DNA from: Bacilli bacterium | GTDB lineage: Bacteria; Bacillota_I; Bacilli_A; RFN20; CAG-288 | Assembly: GCA_022647725.1 (NCBI GenBank) | Contig: JALCLG010000001.1 | Location: 316,931-380,930 of the forward strand | DNA length: 64,000 bases | Reading direction: 5' to 3' | Shown here: piece by piece, positions 1-8,499 of the stretch | Layout: the number at the start of each line of letters is the position of its first letter | Numbering within the stretch: position 1 is the first letter of the stretch | The notes under the pieces: model-generated | Database searches by the model: none | What the model was told of the DNA's origin: nothing | What the model saw: the letters and a program-made list of their open reading frames with translations, nothing else | Position numbers and translations under genes: made by a program

Positions 1-583
1 GGATAAGATCGCCCTCTTTGGTCAGGGCGAGACCGGCTGACTTCAAAGTATCCTTCTCAATCTGATACGGAATCGAGCCATAGATGACCCGTTTGGTCGT
101 ATCCGACGAGGCCAGATAGTCTTCCTTCCTGTCGGAAAGATAGCCGTCATGGATCAGGCTGTCCTTGCTGGAGAAGCGGTTGACGACATAATAGCGGAGC
201 TTCTCAAGCTTGCCGAAGGCATGGATATAGCTGTTGTAGTCGTAGGTCTTGAGCTGGCTGTTGGCCAGGCTTTCCTTGCCTTTGGCCTGATAGCCTAAGA
301 TCTTGCCGTCATGGTGATCGTAGAACCGGGCTTTGGTCTGGATGAAGGCGGATGAGGAATAGGATTCATTGTAATTGAGACTCGGGGTATAGAAGTCATA
401 GGCGGTGATGGCCTGAGTGGCCTTCATCGAAAAGACGGTGGCGGTGGCCGCAATGTCGCTTAAGGAGACGACATACGGGAAATCCGCCAGCTTCTCCAAA
501 GCCCGCTTTAAAAGCTCCTCAGGATGATCCTGATAGGTTTTGAAAAGGTCTTCCAGGCTCTCTTTGTCGGTTGTGGGCTCCAT
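1..583 (-). CDS. Hypothetical protein, 3' end outside the window
   Basis: The minus strand is open from 583 to the window edge (about 194 codons, no stop seen), so the C-terminus is missing. I chose the ATG at 583 because GGAGG lies 5 nt upstream; ATGs at 595 and 598 are in frame, and a TGA lies just above them. The start reads MEPTTDKESLEDL, followed by a helical charged segment and then a Tyr/Ser-rich stretch. I see no signal peptide, membrane segment or known motif. It lies just downstream of two other unrecognised genes on the same strand, past a terminator at 612-638. Function unknown; the reading frame itself is well supported. Confidence 0.7.
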   Translation of the reverse strand, partial: MEPTTDKESLEDLFKTYQDHPEELLKRALEKLADFPYVVSLSDIAATATVFSMKATQAITAYDFYTPSLNYNESYSSSAFIQTKARFYDHHDGKILGYQAKGKESLANSQLKTYDYNSYIHAFGKLEKLRYYVVNRFSSKDSLIHDGYLSDRKEDYLASSDTTKRVIYGSIPYQIEKDTLKSAGLALTKEGDLI

Positions 584-611
584 TGATTCCTCCATCATCG
601 CGTCTCAGACG

Positions 612-638
612 AAAAAGCTCCTTGAAATAAGGAGCTTT
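612..638 (-). terminator. Intrinsic terminator after the 649-1059 gene
   Basis: A perfect 10-bp stem (614-623 with 629-638, AAAGCTCCTT/AAGGAGCTTT on the minus strand) with a 5-nt loop is followed on the minus strand by TTTTTC. It separates the two-TM protein gene from the partial gene below it. Confidence 0.8.
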
Positions 639-648
639 GTTAACAGCG

Positions 649-1059
649 TTAAGCCTTCTTCTGATCTAACGCATCGGCAGCCTTGTTGGCTTCCTCTTGC
701 GTCCCGCCAGCCATCAAGATACGCATCCGCTCCTGCTTACGCTTTTCAGCGGCAATGGCTTTGGTCTCCTTGTCGGTGAAATAGAAGATGACAATCAGGG
801 CCAGAATCATCACGACCGCCATCACCAGCGTACCGAAGATACGGAAATCCCAGACCGTGCCATCCTTCTGACCGAAGGCCTTGGCAAAGCCCTTCTCGGC
901 CTGATAAAGCGGGTTATCCGTGATCCGGCCGACATTGTAGGCAATCATGCCCAGCACGCAGAAAACAAATCCGGTGATCCAGCAGGCAGCCAGTGAGACA
1001 TACCAGATGATCTCCGAGACGTAATGCTTACGGACAGGCTTGGTTTTTTTTTCTTCCAT
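649..1059 (-). CDS. Small membrane protein, two transmembrane segments
   Basis: A 136-residue protein with two hydrophobic helices, about residues 17-40 (IIWYVSLAACWITGFVFCVL) and 76-93 (FGTLVMAVVMILALIVIF). Between them is a polar loop, and the C-terminal tail is charged and probably helical (about residues 97-136, rich in Lys, Glu and Ala). It begins 11 nt after the stop of the 1071-2063 gene and is probably cotranscribed with it. I do not recognise the family. Integral membrane location is a fair inference; no function is offered. Confidence 0.75.
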   Translation of the reverse strand: MEEKKTKPVRKHYVSEIIWYVSLAACWITGFVFCVLGMIAYNVGRITDNPLYQAEKGFAKAFGQKDGTVWDFRIFGTLVMAVVMILALIVIFYFTDKETKAIAAEKRKQERMRILMAGGTQEEANKAADALDQKKA

Positions 1060-1070
1060 AACGATGCTCC

Positions 1071-2063
1071 TTAGTTCTTCTTCGGCTCGTCAACGATGGT
1101 CTCTGTCTTGGTCTCAGCGACCGGTTTCATAGCCTCTTCCGGCTTATCGGCAGGCTTGCCATCCGGAACCGGAGCAGCGGCCGGCTGCTGATCAGCGGCA
1201 GCCATCTGCATGCTCATGGCAGCGAACATATCGTTGAGGCGGTTCTGAGTCGCCGAAAGGATCTTGTCGAAATAGGAGGTGAACATGGCGAAATACGCCT
1301 GAGTATTGGTGGTCGTCTTCTTGCCGGTGAAGATATCGCAATCGGCATAGACCTGCTCCCGGGCAAAACGGAAGTCCGGATCCTTCTCGCCGTAGCTGTT
1401 GAGGACCGTCACCATATCCTGATTGAGCTCATGGAACTCATTCTCGACCATACGGAAGCTGGGATCATTGCGGACGTTGAATTCAGGATCCTGCTTCGGA
1501 TCGATGCCGTTATGGCTCTTGGAATAGCTGTCGACATAGACATCGGCCGTCTGATTCAGCTCAATGAACTTGTTGGAGATGAGGATGCAGCTGATCTTGC
1601 CGCCGAAGGCATGATAATAGCGGATATCCGTATTGACGAGATCCTCGAAATCCTTGCTTAAGGAATTCTTCTCGGCCAGGAACTTCATGGCCGACGAGAT
1701 GAAGGCCTCAAGATAAGCCCGTAACTTGGTGATGGTGGTGAAAAGCTCGATGACAAGGCTGGGTTCGACATGGACCACGCCATTGATATCGACGGTGACG
1801 ATACGGCCCGGATCGCCGTAGACATCCTCGATGAAGTAATGCATATCATCGAAGAGTTCCTTGCCGGCATCGCCGTTCCGTTCGCAGTTGGCAAAGAAAG
1901 GAGAACCTTCACTGGTTAAGACCGTCAGCGCCTGTAACCGGTTGGCCCGTTCTTCCTTGGAGAAGCCATTGGCACTCCGCGGAGGCAGGCAATACCATAA
2001 AGACGATTCCACGATGCGGGAAATCGTCACGATCGTCATCACATTTTTCTCTTCGTCATTCAT
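1071..2063 (-). CDS. Hypothetical cytoplasmic protein with acidic Pro/Ala-rich tail
   Basis: 330 residues from the ATG at 2063, which has AGAGGA 7 nt upstream. The frame is also open to a GTG at 2102, but that codon sits almost at the predicted transcription start of the promoter at 2117-2145, so the later ATG is preferred. The body is soluble and mixed alpha/beta in composition. The last 45 or so residues are rich in Ala, Pro, Glu and Lys (AAADQQPAAAPVPDGKPADK) and look disordered. No signal peptide and no recognised domain. It is first in a two-gene unit with the membrane protein at 649-1059, suggesting a soluble/membrane pair of unknown role. Confidence 0.75.
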   Translation of the reverse strand: MNDEEKNVMTIVTISRIVESSLWYCLPPRSANGFSKEERANRLQALTVLTSEGSPFFANCERNGDAGKELFDDMHYFIEDVYGDPGRIVTVDINGVVHVEPSLVIELFTTITKLRAYLEAFISSAMKFLAEKNSLSKDFEDLVNTDIRYYHAFGGKISCILISNKFIELNQTADVYVDSYSKSHNGIDPKQDPEFNVRNDPSFRMVENEFHELNQDMVTVLNSYGEKDPDFRFAREQVYADCDIFTGKKTTTNTQAYFAMFTSYFDKILSATQNRLNDMFAAMSMQMAAADQQPAAAPVPDGKPADKPEEAMKPVAETKTETIVDEPKKN

Positions 2064-2116
2064 GTCGGTATCCTCTGAATCTTTCTTGATTGGATTTAGC
2101 ACACTACTAAATAGTT

Positions 2117-2145
2117 ATTATATAACGACACTAGAGATTAGACAA
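2117..2145 (-). promoter_or_regulatory. Sigma-A type promoter for the 1071-2063 gene
   Basis: On the minus strand TTGTCT (2140-2145) and TATAAT (2117-2122) are separated by exactly 17 nt. The promoter lies partly inside the 3' end of the HAD phosphatase gene, so transcription of the two hypothetical genes can be independent of it. Confidence 0.75.
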
Positions 2146-3030
2146 AGCCTTTTCGTAATCGGTCTCTTTGATGGTATCGCCTGCCAACTGCGAGGGATCC
2201 TCGATGAATTTGCTTAGGTCCGCCACCCGATGCACGACATGGTTGGCCTGACTCCGGATATGCTCCGCGGAATGGGCCATCGAGACGGAATGTGGGAAGC
2301 GGCCGAACATCGATAAGTCATTGCCGGAATCGCCGATCACCAGCACATCGTTCTTATCGATCTTATGGTCGAGGCAGTACCGCTCCACGCCGGCGCCTTT
2401 GTCGGCGCCCTTGGCCGTGATCTCCAGAGCGTTGTTGCTGGCAGCGATGTTGAAGTAATCCCCATAGCGTGCCTTGAAGGCCAGATAGGTCTCATTGGCC
2501 CGCTGCCGGGCTTTCTTGCCGAGGCCGAAGACCGGCATCAGCTTGAAGGTATCATGGCTCGAGATTCGGTCGACGAAGATGCGGTTGTCATTAAGCAGAT
2601 TCTCCCGGTAGTAGCCGTTGATCTTGTTGCCGATCAGCGTGCCGTAAAGAAGCAGGGAACTCATGGACGGCGTGGTATAGACGAACATCGTCTCGGTATC
2701 ATCGAAAAGGAACCAGCAGATGATGCCGAAATCATCCGATAAGGCCGAAAACAGATCCAGCAGCCTGTCCCGGTTCAAAGGCTGCCGCTCCTCGAAGACG
2801 CCTTTCTCATAAATAAAGCCGCCGTTGCAACCTAACAGCGTGATATCCCGGTGCAGCAGCTTCTTCAGAGCCGGAACGATCTTGATGGACCGCCCGCTGG
2901 CAACCAGAACCTTGCCGCCCTGATCCACAAAACGCCGCAGGAAAGCTCGGTTCTGGAAGGACGTCCCCAGCCACGGGTTTTTCGGATAGAAAAGAGTGCC
3001 ATCGAGATCGGTGGCAATAAGTTTGATCAT
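2131..3030 (-). CDS. Cof-type HAD-IIB family sugar/nucleotide phosphatase
   Basis: A 299-residue HAD hydrolase. Motif I is DLDGTLF (residues 8-14, nucleophile Asp8 and acid/base Asp10). A conserved Lys and the C-terminal motif GDSGNDLSMF supply the Mg-binding Asp residues. Length and C2-type cap match the Cof/YidA/YbjI family, which dephosphorylate small sugar phosphates, pyridoxal phosphate or FMN. The ATG overlaps the stop of the ApbE-like lipoprotein gene by 4 nt (3027-3030), implying translational coupling. An FMN phosphatase next to a flavin-transferase relative is an attractive link, but substrate cannot be read from sequence. Confidence 0.88.
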   Translation of the reverse strand: MIKLIATDLDGTLFYPKNPWLGTSFQNRAFLRRFVDQGGKVLVASGRSIKIVPALKKLLHRDITLLGCNGGFIYEKGVFEERQPLNRDRLLDLFSALSDDFGIICWFLFDDTETMFVYTTPSMSSLLLYGTLIGNKINGYYRENLLNDNRIFVDRISSHDTFKLMPVFGLGKKARQRANETYLAFKARYGDYFNIAASNNALEITAKGADKGAGVERYCLDHKIDKNDVLVIGDSGNDLSMFGRFPHSVSMAHSAEHIRSQANHVVHRVADLSKFIEDPSQLAGDTIKETDYEKALSNL

Positions 3031-4607
3031 GTTAGCTCCTGGATAACGGACTTGACGGCATTCGGATACGTGACAACGCTGGTATCCGTTATCAGATAAG
3101 CCGACGGATAAAGATCCGCGGAGAACTGATAAAGCTCCTGCATGACGTCCCGGTTAGCCGGAGACAGGGTCCCGATGACCTCACTGGCACTGAGATCGGA
3201 ATAATCGCCCGCATAGGCAGAAGTATCGCTGGTCGAAGAACTACGGCTGACGGTAGACTGCGGATAGCCCTGACTGCTGAGATTGGTAAGCTGGCTTGGC
3301 TGATAGGCATAAACGGCACCGCTGGTGTCGCCTTTCGTGATCTTGTGGCAGAGAATCAAGGAGGGTGTCACTCCGTAGATCGTATTCAGGCTGGCAAACA
3401 GCGACTGGGCCTCGCTGACGGAGGCGGTATTCATCAAAGCGGTGGTATAGCAATCGGCTAAGCCGCTGTCATCCATCAGCACGGAGACCTGATCAAAGAA
3501 GTTCTGGGAATAGCCGGTTTCGGAGTCCACGATGTGCTCCCGCCGAAGATAGGTATTGCCGGTCTGATCCCAGACATAGAAAGACTGCTGATAATAGCCC
3601 GAGGTCGACAACGCAAAGGCTCCGCTATGCTTCAAAGCCACCTCCTGAGGATTGAGGGACCCTTTCGTCGGATCAAGACTCTCCTCATAAAGCGGGTTGG
3701 CATACCGCAACGTCCAGTCCAGCTTATCCGGGCGCTGACCCACGGCCTTGACGCTGGAAGAGCCGGCATTGATGAGAAGGGAGATCGACGGATAGGTTTT
3801 CTGATAAAGCTCCCCTAAGGCCTCGATGGCATAGCCCTTGGCATCCCCGCCTAAGGAAACGGAGACCTTCGCAGACTCACAGCCGCTCTTACTGAAGGCG
3901 TGGAACGTCACCGACTTCGTGGCATCATCAAAGGTCAATAAGTCTGTCATCTCGTCAACCGTCTTGGGAACACAGACCGTCGCCTGCTGAAGACTGGTGG
4001 CATCCAAATCGCTGGCGAAGGTCAGATTGTTAGCTAAGGAAAGAGCCTTGTCCAAGGCAGTATCCGAACTTGAAAGACTATCCAACTTGGCTTCATAGAT
4101 ATCGCTGATGGTGCCTAAGAAAAGATTGAACTTTCCCTGGCTCTTCAGGGAAAAATCATAGGACTTCTTCAGCAGCTGATAGAGGAAATCATCCACCGTC
4201 ACTGCCTTACCGGTGCCATAGGAATCATTGAGGGTCTTGAGGTTAGGAAGATAACTCTTGGTCGTATCGGTCTTGGCCGTGGCCGAGTCATAGACCTGAT
4301 AGTCGTAATGCCTGTCTGTCAGGGCATGGTATTTGGCCAAAGTGTTTTCGAAGGTGCTCTTGATATCGTCCAGTTGGGTATCGGAATAATCCCCGATATG
4401 GTAATAAAGGTTGCCGCCAATGGCCGTATCAAAAGGCGGCAGCAATAAGGACCTTCCGTCCGTTGAGACCGGACGGTAAAGCCCACTGTCCGAAGACAGA
4501 TAGCTGGCGGTATAGTTCTGGACCGCCTCCTGGTCGCCCCAAAGGCAACCGGAAAGAGAAAGCCCGAGCGCAACGCTAAGAAAGCCCAGCATCGCTTGTT
4601 TTTTCAT
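3027..4607 (-). CDS. ApbE-like FAD:protein FMN transferase lipoprotein, divergent
   Basis: A 526-residue lipoprotein with lipobox LSGC (Cys21). ApbE landmarks occur in order: SLGGDAKGYA (251-260), a GAFALSTSGYY segment near 329-339, HIVDSETGY (358-366) and a SGLADCYTTALM helix. Active ApbE enzymes transfer FMN from FAD to a Thr/Ser in a [S/T]GA[S/T] motif of extracytoplasmic redox proteins, using Mg2+. Here the usual D before LGG is Ser, and about 100 extra Ser/Thr-rich residues follow the core, so activity is uncertain. The next gene downstream is a HAD phosphatase. The RnfD-like module at 8500-10713 is a conceivable but unproven partner. Confidence 0.8.
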   Translation of the reverse strand: MKKQAMLGFLSVALGLSLSGCLWGDQEAVQNYTASYLSSDSGLYRPVSTDGRSLLLPPFDTAIGGNLYYHIGDYSDTQLDDIKSTFENTLAKYHALTDRHYDYQVYDSATAKTDTTKSYLPNLKTLNDSYGTGKAVTVDDFLYQLLKKSYDFSLKSQGKFNLFLGTISDIYEAKLDSLSSSDTALDKALSLANNLTFASDLDATSLQQATVCVPKTVDEMTDLLTFDDATKSVTFHAFSKSGCESAKVSVSLGGDAKGYAIEALGELYQKTYPSISLLINAGSSSVKAVGQRPDKLDWTLRYANPLYEESLDPTKGSLNPQEVALKHSGAFALSTSGYYQQSFYVWDQTGNTYLRREHIVDSETGYSQNFFDQVSVLMDDSGLADCYTTALMNTASVSEAQSLFASLNTIYGVTPSLILCHKITKGDTSGAVYAYQPSQLTNLSSQGYPQSTVSRSSSTSDTSAYAGDYSDLSASEVIGTLSPANRDVMQELYQFSADLYPSAYLITDTSVVTYPNAVKSVIQELT

Positions 4608-4645
4608 ATCGTAAGAATTATAGCAAAGGCCGGGGAAAGAAGAAA

Positions 4646-4678
4646 GAAAAAGGGGAAGCCTGCCAGGCAGGTTTCCCC
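4646..4678 (-). terminator. Intrinsic terminator after hpf
   Basis: A 13-bp stem (4652-4664 with 4666-4678, one G-U pair in the minus-strand RNA) is followed on the minus strand by TTTTTC. Some of the inner pairs must open to form a loop. Confidence 0.8.
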
Positions 4679-4684
4679 GAACGT

Positions 4685-5227
4685 CTACTTTTCAATCTCG
4701 ATCACGCCATAGCCATGGTCTTCACGCTCATAGAGCACGTTGACAAGGCCGGTTGACGAATCCAGATAGATGAAGAAGCTGTGACCTAAGGCATCCATCC
4801 GGGCCAAGGCTTCATCGACATCCATCGGCGTCAGGGACAGGGTCTTCCGTTTGACGATCTGGAAGGCGGCTTCATCTTCCTTGTCATCGGCAATCTGCTC
4901 TAGCTGAATATTTTCGCTTAAGGAGTTGGAACGCTTGGCTTTGGCCAACTGCGTCTTAGCCTTCCGCATCTGACCTTCGAGTTTCTCCGCCAAGACATCG
5001 ATGGCGTTATAGAAATCTTCATTCAGGGTCTTGGCACGAAGCGTGAATCCGTCGGCCGAGATGGCTGCTTCAACAGACTTCTCGTCCTTGACGATGGCGA
5101 TACGGATGGAACAGACAATCCCTTCTTTAGCACGGAAGTAATGCTCAAACCTTCCCAGCTTCTCCTCGCAGGCCTGCTTCATGGAAGGGGTCAGGGAGAC
5201 GTCTTTGCACACATACTGGAATTTCAT
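4685..5227 (-). CDS. hpf: Ribosome hibernation promoting factor, long form
   Basis: 180 residues, the usual length of long HPF. The N-terminal ribosome-binding domain begins MKFQYVCKDVSLTPSMK; a basic linker follows, and the C-terminal dimerisation domain spans roughly residues 120-180 (SLTPMDVDEALARMDALGHS, then NVLYEREDHGYGVIEIEK). Long HPF binds the 30S decoding region and dimerises ribosomes into inactive 100S particles in stationary phase. AAAGGA lies upstream of the ATG and a TATAAT -10 box lies at 5260-5265. It is a single-gene unit bounded by terminators. Confidence 0.93.
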   Translation of the reverse strand: MKFQYVCKDVSLTPSMKQACEEKLGRFEHYFRAKEGIVCSIRIAIVKDEKSVEAAISADGFTLRAKTLNEDFYNAIDVLAEKLEGQMRKAKTQLAKAKRSNSLSENIQLEQIADDKEDEAAFQIVKRKTLSLTPMDVDEALARMDALGHSFFIYLDSSTGLVNVLYEREDHGYGVIEIEK

Positions 5228-5259
5228 AGTTAAGGGTTCCTTTCTTTGTTCCTACTCAT

Positions 5260-5265
5260 ATTATA
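5260..5265 (-). promoter_or_regulatory. -10 box for hpf
   Basis: TATAAT on the minus strand 33 nt above the hpf ATG. No good -35 hexamer is visible at the expected distance. Confidence 0.5.
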
Positions 5266-5338
5266 ATGAAAGAAAGGTCCGGTTTAAACCCCTTCCACTC
5301 TTTTTTCTTTCAAACTGGAATGAAAGCACTATCGCAAA

Positions 5339-5366
5339 TGAAAGGGCTTCCAATAAGGAAGCCCTT
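5339..5366 (-). terminator. Intrinsic terminator after the decarboxylase gene
   Basis: A perfect 10-bp stem (5342-5351 with 5357-5366, AAGGGCTTCC/GGAAGCCCTT) with a 5-nt loop, followed on the minus strand by TTTCATTT. Confidence 0.75.
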
Positions 5367-5373
5367 GTCAACG

Positions 5374-6912
5374 TTATTTCAAGTCGTTATCAGCGAGGAA
5401 GTCTTTGGCTAAAGCCCAACGGGAACGGTCGACGACCTTGATCTTGCCGATGGTGGTATCCTTGAGGACTTCGCCACCTTCCTTATGGTAGAAATCAATC
5501 AGATCGATGCAGTCCTTGTTGATGACTTCGCCTGGGACGATCAGCGGGATGCCCGGAGGATAGGCCATCACGGTCTCGCCGGAGATCTCTCCGATGGAGT
5601 CGTGAAGATTGATGATCTTGGTCGGCGCATCATAGCCTTCCCGCGGTGGCACGATGGATCTGGGGAAGCAGTAATCGAAGTGCGGGAACTTCCGCCGCTG
5701 AACCACCTTGTAGTGGTTTTTCGACATATCCTTAAGGGATTCGACCAGATAGTCGAGCTGCTCCGGTTTGTTGCCAGGTCCGATCAGGACCAGGATCACG
5801 GAGACTTCGCCCAGTTCTACCTGGATGTTGTACTTCAGCCGCAGTTCCTTGTAGGCTTCATAGCCATAGAGGCCAAGACCCGTCACATCGATGACCAGCT
5901 TGGTGGGATCGGTGGCAAAGCGTCCGGAAGTCATGCCTGGCGTCTCATATTCCTTGCCATAGACATGGAGACCAGGAATCGCATTGATCCGTTTCCGTAA
6001 GGCATCGGCCATCTCAATGTTCTTATGGATGATTTCCTGTCCGTGCAGAGCCATCTCTTTGCGGGCGGCATCGATGGAACAGAGCAGGATGGCATTCGGA
6101 GAAGTGGAGGTCACCATGGCAAAGGCGCGACGGATTTCGGAGAAATCAACCCGGTTGCCCTTGACGAGAATCAGGGATGTCTGCGTGAGGCTTCCGGAAT
6201 TCTTATGCAGCGACATCGCTGTGCAGTCAGCACCGGCATCCATGGCCGAAATCGGCAGTTCCGTTGAGAAATAGAAGTTGGAGCCGTGGGCCTCATCGGT
6301 GATGACGATCATGTTGCGCTTATGGGCTTCCTGGACAATCCGCTTCAGGTCACTGACGACGCCGAAGTAGGTCGGGTTGATGACTAACACTGCCTTAGCG
6401 GTCGGATTGGCATCCATCGCCTTAATCATGCTGTCAGCCGAAACACCGCAGGCCACGCCGAGATCCTTATCGATATCCGGCGTCACGAAAACCGGAACGG
6501 CGCCGGAGAGAATCAGGCCGTTGATGATGGATTTATGGACATTGCGCGGAAGAATGATCTTATCTTTGTTGTCGAGGCAGCTGATCATCAGGGTCAGGAT
6601 GCCACCGGTCGTTCCGTTGACGGAGAAAAGACAATGATCGGCATGACAGGCTTTGGCCGCGAGCTCTTCGGCATCCTTGATGATGGTTTTCGGGTTGGCC
6701 AGATTGTCCATACCGTAAGGGGCGTTAGCATCATATTCCGCAAAGATATTGGAAATCTTGCGGGATAGGTCCGTCTCGAAGCCACCCAGCTTATGGCCGG
6801 GGACGTCAAAGGGATAAGGATGGGACTTGATGTAGGTGACATACGCCGACAGATACGGAGTGAGGGATTGGTCGTCTTTGTCTTTGTCTTTGTCTAGGTC
6901 GCTTTCGTTCAT
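5374..6912 (-). CDS. Orn/Lys/Arg decarboxylase (PLP, fold type I, compact SpeA type)
   Basis: 512 residues, the compact Bacillus SpeA/YaaO-like size. It contains PGHKLGG (38-44), DEAHGSNF (206-213, PLP-binding Asp and substrate His) and SLHKNSGSLTQTS with the Schiff-base Lys237. The family decarboxylates arginine, lysine or ornithine to agmatine, cadaverine or putrescine; substrate is not decidable here. It is followed downstream by hpf and preceded by metK on the same strand. The ATG at 6912 has AAAGGA upstream. The N-terminus carries a DKDKDKDD run encoded by a hexanucleotide repeat (6874-6895), an unusual disordered extension. Confidence 0.9.
   Translation of the reverse strand: MNESDLDKDKDKDDQSLTPYLSAYVTYIKSHPYPFDVPGHKLGGFETDLSRKISNIFAEYDANAPYGMDNLANPKTIIKDAEELAAKACHADHCLFSVNGTTGGILTLMISCLDNKDKIILPRNVHKSIINGLILSGAVPVFVTPDIDKDLGVACGVSADSMIKAMDANPTAKAVLVINPTYFGVVSDLKRIVQEAHKRNMIVITDEAHGSNFYFSTELPISAMDAGADCTAMSLHKNSGSLTQTSLILVKGNRVDFSEIRRAFAMVTSTSPNAILLCSIDAARKEMALHGQEIIHKNIEMADALRKRINAIPGLHVYGKEYETPGMTSGRFATDPTKLVIDVTGLGLYGYEAYKELRLKYNIQVELGEVSVILVLIGPGNKPEQLDYLVESLKDMSKNHYKVVQRRKFPHFDYCFPRSIVPPREGYDAPTKIINLHDSIGEISGETVMAYPPGIPLIVPGEVINKDCIDLIDFYHKEGGEVLKDTTIGKIKVVDRSRWALAKDFLADNDLK
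6874..6895. repeat. Hexanucleotide tandem repeat in the decarboxylase 5' end
   Basis: GTCTTT repeated about 3.7 times, encoding alternating Asp-Lys on the minus strand. The repeat unit is two codons, so copy-number change keeps the reading frame. Confidence 0.85.
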
Positions 6913-6939
6913 TGTGTTTTCCTTTACCGCCTAAAGGCG

Positions 6940-8121
6940 TTATTTACAGGCTTTCCGCAGCTCATCGACTTTGTCCCGTTTCTCCCAAGGAAGCTCCAGA
7001 TCCGGTCTTCCGAAGTGGCCATAGGCCGCCAGATCCTGATAACGGAAGGTAGGATACATCAGGGAGAAGTGATCAATGATTCCCGACGGCGTGAAGTCGA
7101 AGATTTTCTCTTCGACCAAGGCTTTGAGGATCTTGTCTTTGCTGACCGTCTCCGTGCCATAGGTTTCCAAGGCAATGGAGACCGGTTCGCTGACACCGAT
7201 GGCGTAGCTGAGCTGAATGAGGCAGCGCTTGGCCAGCCCCGCAGCGACGATATTCATTGCTGCATAACGGGCGACATAGGCCGCACTGCGATCGACTTTG
7301 GTCGGGTCCTTGCCGGAAAAGGCACCGCCGCCATGCGGAGCCGATCCGCCATAGGTATCGACGATGATCTTCCGTCCGGTAAGGCCGGTATCCCCGAGGG
7401 GTCCGCCGATCACGAATTTGCCGGTCGGATTGATGTAATACTCATCGACATGGCTGCGGTCGATGCCGAAGCTGTCGACCACCGGGAAGATGACCAGATG
7501 AAGAAGCTTATCCCGTAAGTCGCTGATGGCGATGTCGGGATCATGCTGACAGGAAAGGACGACGGCATTGAGGGTCGGGGTGGCCTTGGAATAATCAATG
7601 GTCACCTGGCTCTTCATATCCGGACGGCAGAAAGGCAATTGCCCCTGTTTCCGTAACATCGTCGCATACCGAACCAGCTTATGAGCCATCACGATCGGAA
7701 GCGGCATGTAGTTTTCGGTTTCATCCGTGGCATAGCCGAACATGATGCCCTGATCGCCGGCACCGATGGAATGCTTATCCAAAGAGTTGTTGACGCCCTG
7801 GGCAATATCCGGAGACTGTTCCCGGATATAGACTTCCACTGACATCGTATCGGCACCGATGCCCAATTCGGGCTTGGTATAGCCGACTTCCCGGACCACA
7901 TCCCGGGCAATCTTCTCATAGTCGAGCTTGGCTTTTGTCGTAACTTCACCGGAAATGATCACCTTTTCTCTCGTGGCCATCGTTTCGACGGCGGTACGGG
8001 AAGAATGATCCTGACTGAGGGCAGCATCCAAAACGGCATCGCTGATGCGATCGCAGAGCTTATCCGGATGGCCTTCCGAAACGGACTCGGAAGTAAACAG
8101 ATTCTTGACTTTGATTCCCAT
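6940..8121 (-). CDS. metK: S-adenosylmethionine synthetase
   Basis: 393 residues from the ATG at 8121 (MGIKVKNLFTSESVSEGHPD). The frame is open further upstream, but those codons overlap the preceding gene and do not resemble MetK. Signature motifs are GHPDK (17-21), GAGDQGIMFGYA (120-131) and the P-loop-like GGGAFSGKDP (264-273). The enzyme makes SAM from methionine and ATP in the cytoplasm. It starts 4 nt after the stop of the TSCPD gene, with AGAAGG 9 nt upstream, so the two are cotranscribed. No SAM riboswitch is visible in the short leader of this unit. Confidence 0.97.
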   Translation of the reverse strand: MGIKVKNLFTSESVSEGHPDKLCDRISDAVLDAALSQDHSSRTAVETMATREKVIISGEVTTKAKLDYEKIARDVVREVGYTKPELGIGADTMSVEVYIREQSPDIAQGVNNSLDKHSIGAGDQGIMFGYATDETENYMPLPIVMAHKLVRYATMLRKQGQLPFCRPDMKSQVTIDYSKATPTLNAVVLSCQHDPDIAISDLRDKLLHLVIFPVVDSFGIDRSHVDEYYINPTGKFVIGGPLGDTGLTGRKIIVDTYGGSAPHGGGAFSGKDPTKVDRSAAYVARYAAMNIVAAGLAKRCLIQLSYAIGVSEPVSIALETYGTETVSKDKILKALVEEKIFDFTPSGIIDHFSLMYPTFRYQDLAAYGHFGRPDLELPWEKRDKVDELRKACK

Positions 8122-8125
8122 GGCG

Positions 8126-8392
8126 TTAAGCCTTCTGAGCCAAATAGCCTTCCAAGGCTTTGGCAATCTGATCAGGGCAGCTGGTGGACTTCAGTCCGCA
8201 ACGGATGCCGTTGAGCTTAGAAATCACATCCTGCGCCTTCATTCCGATAATCAGGGCTTTGATGCCTTTAAGGTTGCCGTTGCAGCCCCCGATGACGGAA
8301 AAGTCTTTGATCGTATCGTTAGCCGAATCAATCACGAAAGTCATGCTGACCGAGCAGGTTCCGTGGGTCTTGTAGTTGATTGTTTTATCCAT
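8126..8392 (-). CDS. TSCPD domain-containing small protein
   Basis: An 88-residue protein with the diagnostic TSCPDQIAKAL near its C-terminus, an N-terminal THGTCSVSM and a central GGCNGNLKGI, typical of the single-domain TSCPD family (TIGR03905 type). In larger proteins this domain is found at the end of class II ribonucleotide reductases and may bind metal through Cys. The free-standing form has no established role. AAGGAG precedes the ATG, and metK follows 4 nt downstream. Confidence 0.88.
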   Translation of the reverse strand: MDKTINYKTHGTCSVSMTFVIDSANDTIKDFSVIGGCNGNLKGIKALIIGMKAQDVISKLNGIRCGLKSTSCPDQIAKALEGYLAQKA

Positions 8393-8499
8393 GCAACTCT
8401 CTCCTTCTTTGAGACGAATAAATTAGCTTATTAACTATATCATACTTGGGCATTGTTTTCACTGAGAATAATCCAACTTACCAAAGCTTGGGAAAAACC

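Noticed and set aside
2064-2102. GTG 2102 as the start of the 1071-2063 gene
   Set aside because: It lies at the predicted transcription start, while ATG 2063 has a proper SD.
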